Assembly: GCA_037693485.1 (NCBI GenBank)
Contig: CM075354.1
Location: forward strand, 64,527,501 to 64,591,500
Length of the DNA: 64,000 nucleotides
From: Kitagawia praeruptora
Lineage: Eukaryota > Streptophyta > Magnoliopsida > Apiales > Apiaceae
Direction: 5' to 3'
In this document: piece by piece, positions 60,163-64,000 of the stretch
Position numbering within the stretch: the stretch's first letter is position 1
How the letters are laid out: every line of letters starts with the position of its first letter
Notes under the pieces: model-generated
The model's database searches: none
The model's input: the letters and a program-made list of their open reading frames with translations, nothing else
What the model was told of the DNA's origin: nothing
Translations under genes and position numbers: made by a program

Positions 60163-60805
60163 GGATGAAGGCCCTGTATAACCAAATTAGAAAAGAAGTG
60201 GTCCTATATACCGAACAGCGGGCACTGTGGCCTAAATTGCCGACAAAACACGCCATACGGAACAGCGCATTAGAAAATACGATGTTGCAAGAGGCGTATC
60301 AAGCTAGGATACGCGATACCAAGCAACGTGTTACAGAGACACGTTTCGTAGGGAAACGTATCACTCCGATACGACGTATAAGAAGATGCATCATACTATT
60401 TTCTTTCTGCGTAGACAGAGGTCGGTAGAAGTACCCGATCCAGAAATTCACAGCACAACATCTTCCATATAATGATACAAGGATTTCTCTTTTCATCCCC
60501 AATTGTGTCCCAGGCAAACCAAGAAGGTATCTCATCAACAGAGCTGCATCTATATGTTTATAATGATTGAACATAACTATCTACATATATATGTTTGTAT
60601 ATATTGTCTTAATTGTTTAGGAAGACAATGGATTTGTTTACAATTAGAAGATATTGCAAATCTAAGAAAATAAAATGGAAGAAAATGGTGTCAAAGAGAT
60701 ACATGAAGGCAGAAGGCGTAATGGGTAGGTAGATAAGACCGCTATTCTCAGAAAAGGTAAATCGGACCAACTACTTCAAATTCTAGGCATTTAGGTCAAT
60801 TTCTC
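60163..60805 (-). mobile_element. Mutator-like insertion (643 bp) in the copia 3' LTR
   Basis: ATTATCAAT flanks it on both sides (60154-60162 and 60806-60814), and the 5' LTR shows the empty site. On the minus strand it starts GAGAAATTGACCTAAATGCC, close to the terminus at 63975 (GAGAAAATGCCCAAAATGCC) and at 49757, and ends GGGCCTTCATCC. TIRs are weak or absent. It carries an array of ACGT-anchored small dyads (60295-60374). It has no transposase; the 87-codon frame at its left end is not recognisable. Confidence 0.85.
60295..60374. repeat. Tiled 19-bp dyads with 15-bp period
   Basis: CGTATCAAGCTAGGATACG (60295-60313), ACGTGTTACAGAGACACGT (60326-60344), ACGTTTCGTAGGGAAACGT (60341-60359) and ACGTATCACTCCGATACGA (60356-60374). 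The last three overlap by a shared ACGT, so ACG recurs every 15 bp from 60311 to 60371 while the intervening 11 bases differ completely but stay self-complementary. Confidence 0.85.
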
Positions 60806-61406
60806 ATTATCAATTGTATTTATAATTAATTAAATGAGATTTAATGGATTATAAATATATTAAGAAAGAGTTCTTAATATTATTAATTATGAATTTAATT
60901 TGAGAAATTAAATTAGTTGAGAGAATTATTTTCTAAAGAGTTTAGAAAAAGGAATTAATAATTAAAAGAGTTTTAATTGTTAATTGTTTAATTAATAAGA
61001 TCAATTAAATATTATTTTACTAAACTACATATACATGTGTATGGTTAGTAAAAGGTGCAGGAGATTGTTTTTATTCCTACTAGTCTTCTTCACTTCGGTA
61101 GAGAGCATATGGGAAGGGGAGAAAAACACAAAGACAAGCTCTCTCTCAAATTCTCTCAATTAAAAGCTTTAATATCTTCATTTCTTCAAATGAGTTTTCT
61201 TGGTGGATACTATTAGAGCATTCCACACTTGAGGGGTGATTGCAAGGATGAAGAACAAGGTTTTCTCTAGCTGTTGCCGGAAAGCGTTTTAAGGTATTAA
61301 TCTTATCTTGGAATTTTTCTTGAAATCTATATGCTCGTTAAATAAGGTTTTTATGCAAATAATTGTTATTCGGGGCTTCCGCTGCTGCATAAATTCCTTC
61401 ATTACC

Positions 61407-61886
61407 CGCGAGTCTACAAACATACATACGAGCATATATTTCACTACTTTTAGAACGCGTATGGGTTGATTGGATTTTAATGCCAAATCCATTTCTTAGG
61501 GCATATGCCCTAAAAAAAATTCTCCGCGGCCTCCAAAGTATGGAACAATTGATGCATATATGGAACGCCATTTCCATCCACATTTTTATACAAATTTTCA
61601 CTCTCAACATTTTCCTCATTTTCCTCATTTTCCTCATTTTCATTTTCACTTTCACTATCTAAATCATCATCTCCCTCAAAATTACCAAATTCATCATTTT
61701 CATCAACATTAATGAACTCATCATTATAAACAAATTTGGGGGTACTAGGCTCATCACTACTTGCATCTAAAACATCATATATACCTAAATCATCAAGATG
61801 CAATGAATTTTCAATTTTTTCTTTTTTTTTTCATTATCTTTTTTATTTTTACCACCAAACATACGAGCAAATAACCTATCCGCCAT
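61407..61886 (-). pseudogene. FAR1-type MULE transposase, N-terminal exon part, frameshifted
   Basis: On the minus strand ATG at 61886 opens MADRLFARMFGGKNKKDN. The frame breaks in a run of ten A (about 61822-61831); an eleventh A would lead into the acidic stretch (HLDDLGIYDVLDASSDEP, then Glu/Asn repeats). A second break lies at a run of eight T on the minus strand (about 61514-61521), after which AYALRNGFGIKIQ and YARMYVCRLAG form the start of a FAR1 DNA-binding domain. Both breaks are in homopolymers, so they may be real decay or assembly error. The frame then meets the copia insertion. Confidence 0.82.
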
Positions 61887-62071
61887 AGTAATTAACAAAA
61901 ATAATAGAGTGAAAGCTTAATAGGGACAAAGATTACCTCAAAATTGAACAAGATCTCAGAATTTGGTAGGTTTCTTGGCTGTCGACAGATAGAGGAATTG
62001 TGTAATATGTTTTTGTGTGAATGAGAGCAAGCTGCACTCTGCTGGGGATAAGGGAACAGGAAAATAAAAAG

Positions 62072-62262
62072 GATACGTACCGCAGAAACTTTATGCGGTA
62101 CGTAAGGCTGGGGCAAAATGGTAATTACTCCGTACCGCAAAAAGTTTATGAGGTGCGGTGTTGATTTTTTTTAATCCCAGCCGTTGGATGGTTGATCCAA
62201 CGACAGATAAGTCATATGTTACATATCTCGTCTCTGGCATACGTTTGCCAGGGATGGGGGCC
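62072..62262 (-). repeat. Right TIR of the MULE
   Basis: This is the reverse complement of the left TIR with scattered differences, including the same CCGCATAAAGTTTCTGCGG dyad (minus strand) and the CATCCAACG inverted repeat. Confidence 0.9.
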
Positions 62263-62271
62263 CTTAAGTAT

Positions 62272-62425
62272 ATAATCAAATATATATGTTGCTATATTTA
62301 CAACCTAAGCATGTAAGTGGAAAATTGTAGGGAATGAAGCAATATTGTTATTTTATATTCTTTTTATTTTAGTCATATGTACATTAAGTTCATTTGAAGT
62401 CATTTTGAATCAATGCATTGAAGCA
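62272..62425. other. Short AT-rich spacer
   Basis: Nothing recognisable lies between the MULE's target duplication and the solo LTR. Confidence 0.6.
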
Positions 62426-62430
62426 TGAAT

Positions 62431-63000
62431 TGTTAGATTATTTTTTATAATCTAATAATAATTTATGGGCTTACAAATTAAAGACAATTATATTTAATGT
62501 TTATTCTATTTGGACTAATTAAGTGGTCTAAAATAAAGGGTCCAATAACATCTTATTCGGTATGGGCTTTGTAATGTGTAATACCCAATAGTAATCTGAT
62601 TAGGGTTAATGGGGTCTAATTAGAGTACTATATAAAGAACATAATAGGGTCTTGGTCCCCAAGGCTATTCACAACCTCTACTCCTCTATTCCCATCAGTT
62701 AGAGTAATGTGTAATACCCAATAGTAATCTGATTAGGGTTAATGGGGTCTAATTAGAGTACTATATAAAGAACATAATAGGGTCTTGGTCCCCAAGGCTA
62801 TTCACAACCTCTACTCCTCTATTCCCATCAGTTAGAGAGAGATATGGCTAGAGGCGAATCAAGTCTGTGGAAGATCAAGTCCCGAATCCGTATACGTAAT
62901 CTACTGCCATGGAATCAGGTACGCTTTCGTACTACAGTTTTATCGTGTAACCTTGATAATATCGCATAAGATGATTCTGGTTATTTATTTAGATCTAACA
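62431..63000 (+). mobile_element. Solo LTR (570 bp) with duplicated promoter segment
   Basis: It starts TGTTAGATTATTTTTTATAA and ends TTAGATCTAACA, flanked by TGAAT on both sides (62426-62430 and 63001-63005). The end structure and TATA box are copia-like. A 133-bp internal segment is tandemly repeated. Confidence 0.88.
62571..62836 (+). repeat. 133-bp tandem duplication including TATA box, in solo LTR
   Basis: Copies at 62571-62703 and 62704-62836 look identical by eye. Each contains ACTATATAAAGAACATAATA and the downstream leader ending CCCATCAGTTAGAG. The second copy is followed by ATGGCTAGAGGCGAATCAAG and a short open stretch that meets a GT splice-like site (CAGGTACGC), but no gene is evident. 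Confidence 0.9.
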
Positions 63001-63005
63001 TGAAT

Positions 63006-63974
63006 TCCATTTTAGCAATAAAAAAGTATTTTTTTTGGTTTCCGAATATAATAATAGATATTTTTATTTTAGCACCATTATTGAACTTGTTCTTATTAGT
63101 GCAACCAAGAGAATGAATCAAGAATAAATTTTATAATATATATGTAATTTATTGTATTATTTTACATGAAGCTAATTAGATCATTAATAACTTTTACTTT
63201 TGAAAATTAAAATTATGTAGTAGATTAAAAATAATTGTGTAAAATTTTCATTCCTGCAAGTAAAAATGTTGCATGAAATGTTCATCTTTTTCGAACAGCT
63301 TGATCTTTAAGTTTTAACTCATATACAAAGCTCAACTTGACTTGGAGTTCTATATGAATCGAATTCCAACATAAATTTAATTTCATATTTTTATAATATA
63401 AATTTAATTTCTTGTAGTATTTTTGCAAAAAAATTATTATTTTACATGAAGTTAATTAGATTATAAACAATTTTTACTTTTGAAAATTAAACTCATATAA
63501 TAGATTAAAAAATAATTATATAAAATTTTCTACAAGTAAGAATGTTGCATGAAATATTCATCTTTTTCGAACAGCTCGATCTTTAATTCGTATACAAAAT
63601 TCAACTTAACTTGAATTCATATACGAATCCAATTCCAACTTAAGTTTCATTTCACTTTACTAATTATTGAAGATTGAACTCATAAAATAAAATAAAATAA
63701 AATAAAAATATTAGTACACGCACGAGTGTTCATTCATACTCCAAGTAAGAATGTTGTATAACATATTCATTCTATTTACTTATCGAGCTGAACAGCTCGA
63801 TCTTGAACTCGTGTTTGTTTATAGTTATATCTTTACAAATTCTTATTCTCATAATTCATAAATTAACGGTTAATTTGGATTTTAACATAATTACATTTTA
63901 AGTATTAGACTTGCAAGTAAATTGGACTCGGCTCAATTTGCTTGCGAGTAAATTTGATCAAGCTTGTTTATTTG
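63006..63974. repeat. AT-rich DNA with three diverged repeat units
   Basis: AATGTTGCATGAAAT(G/A)TTCATC with CGAACAGCT(T/C)GATCTT occurs at about 63265-63310 and 63540-63585, and more diverged at about 63750-63800. No gene. Confidence 0.65.
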
Positions 63975-64000
63975 GAGAAAATGCCCAAAATGCCTGGATT
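63975..64000 (+). mobile_element. Start of another Mutator-like element, cut by window end
   Basis: GAGAAAATGCCCAAAATGCC matches the 5' termini at 49757 and (reversed) 60805. Only 26 bp are visible. Confidence 0.55.

Larger units (their letters stand above)
52062..61401 (+). mobile_element. Ty1/copia retrotransposon with decayed interior, nested in the MULE
   Basis: LTRs start TGAAGGAAAAGTGTCC and end AAATTCCTTCA and are flanked by TTACC (52057-52061 and 61402-61406). A tRNA-iMet primer site and a purine tract are intact. The two LTRs differ by only about ten substitutions over 1.7 kb apart from one inserted element, yet the interior has no long open frame; only an RNase H remnant is recognisable. 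This points to recent movement by enzymes supplied in trans. Confidence 0.92.
59023..61401 (+). repeat. 3' LTR of the second copia element, enlarged to 2379 bp
   Basis: It is identical in ends to the 5' LTR and about 0.6% different in sequence by eye. The extra ~650 bp is the element at 60163-60805 plus its 9-bp target duplication. Confidence 0.93.
50930..62262. mobile_element. Mutator-like element (MULE), ~2 kb, opened by a copia insertion
   Basis: The TIRs are about 190 bp (50930-51122 and 62072-62262), starting GGCCCCCAGTCCCTGG and, read on the minus strand, GGCCCCCATCCCTGG. The flanks are (A)TTAAGTAT at 50921-50929 and (C)TTAAGTAT at 62263-62271, a 9-bp duplication with one mismatch. Without the copia element the MULE is about 2.0 kb. 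It encodes only the N-terminal FAR1-type DNA-binding part of a transposase on the minus strand, so it is an internally deleted derivative. Confidence 0.9.

Noticed and set aside
60165..60428. 87-codon plus-strand frame in the Mutator-like insertion
   Set aside because: It covers the dyad array and has no recognisable domain; the open length is explained by the 15-bp (multiple of three) period.

Overview
The window is nuclear DNA of a flowering plant, most likely a eudicot. It is AT-rich, has a spliced KH-domain gene with GT-AG introns, and is packed with plant transposon types: Helitrons, Ty1/copia and Athila-type Ty3/gypsy LTR elements, Mutator-like elements (MULEs), MITEs and a SINE. No species can be assigned from the sequence alone. 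Only two host protein genes are convincing: a far-upstream-element-binding (FUBP)-like KH protein on + (20604-26510, six coding exons, 663 codons) and a small DUF1764 protein on - (42456-42881).

Layout. 1-15617 is a Helitron cluster: a minus-strand copy cut by the window edge and carrying a second nested Helitron, then a 9.9-kb plus-strand head-to-tail dimer whose two ~5-kb units each carry the same solo LTR with the same target-site duplication (TSD), then a 1.4-kb complete copy. 15630-20490 is AT-rich intergenic DNA with Helitron 3' termini and several short tandem duplications upstream of the FUBP gene. 20604-26510 is the FUBP-like gene, with a palindromic MITE in intron 1. 27125-28568 holds a SINE (16-bp TSD) and a TIR element. 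29327-40869 is a copia element split by an Athila element (31090-39321); both keep GAG and protease but lack reverse transcriptase, RNase H and integrase. 42456-42881 is the DUF1764 gene. 45807-46139 is a probable solo LTR. 47142-48460 is a MITE-like block filled by a ~28-bp minisatellite. 49757-50609 is a Mutator-like element rich in small palindromes. 50930-62262 is a MULE with ~190-bp TIRs and a decayed FAR1-type transposase N-terminus, split by a 9.3-kb copia element (52062-61401) whose 3' LTR carries a further Mutator-like insertion (60163-60805). 62431-63000 is a solo LTR with a duplicated promoter segment, and a further Mutator-like element begins at 63975.

The nesting gives a relative chronology: MULE, then copia, then the LTR insertion on the right; copia, then Athila in the middle; Helitron, then LTR insertion, solo-LTR formation and dimerisation on the left. 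The observation I find most unusual is a recurring 19-bp dyad module (mostly ACGCA-N9-TGCGT, with changing but still self-complementary stems) in five elements of different classes (Athila derivative, MULE TIR, two Mutator-like elements, copia leader).
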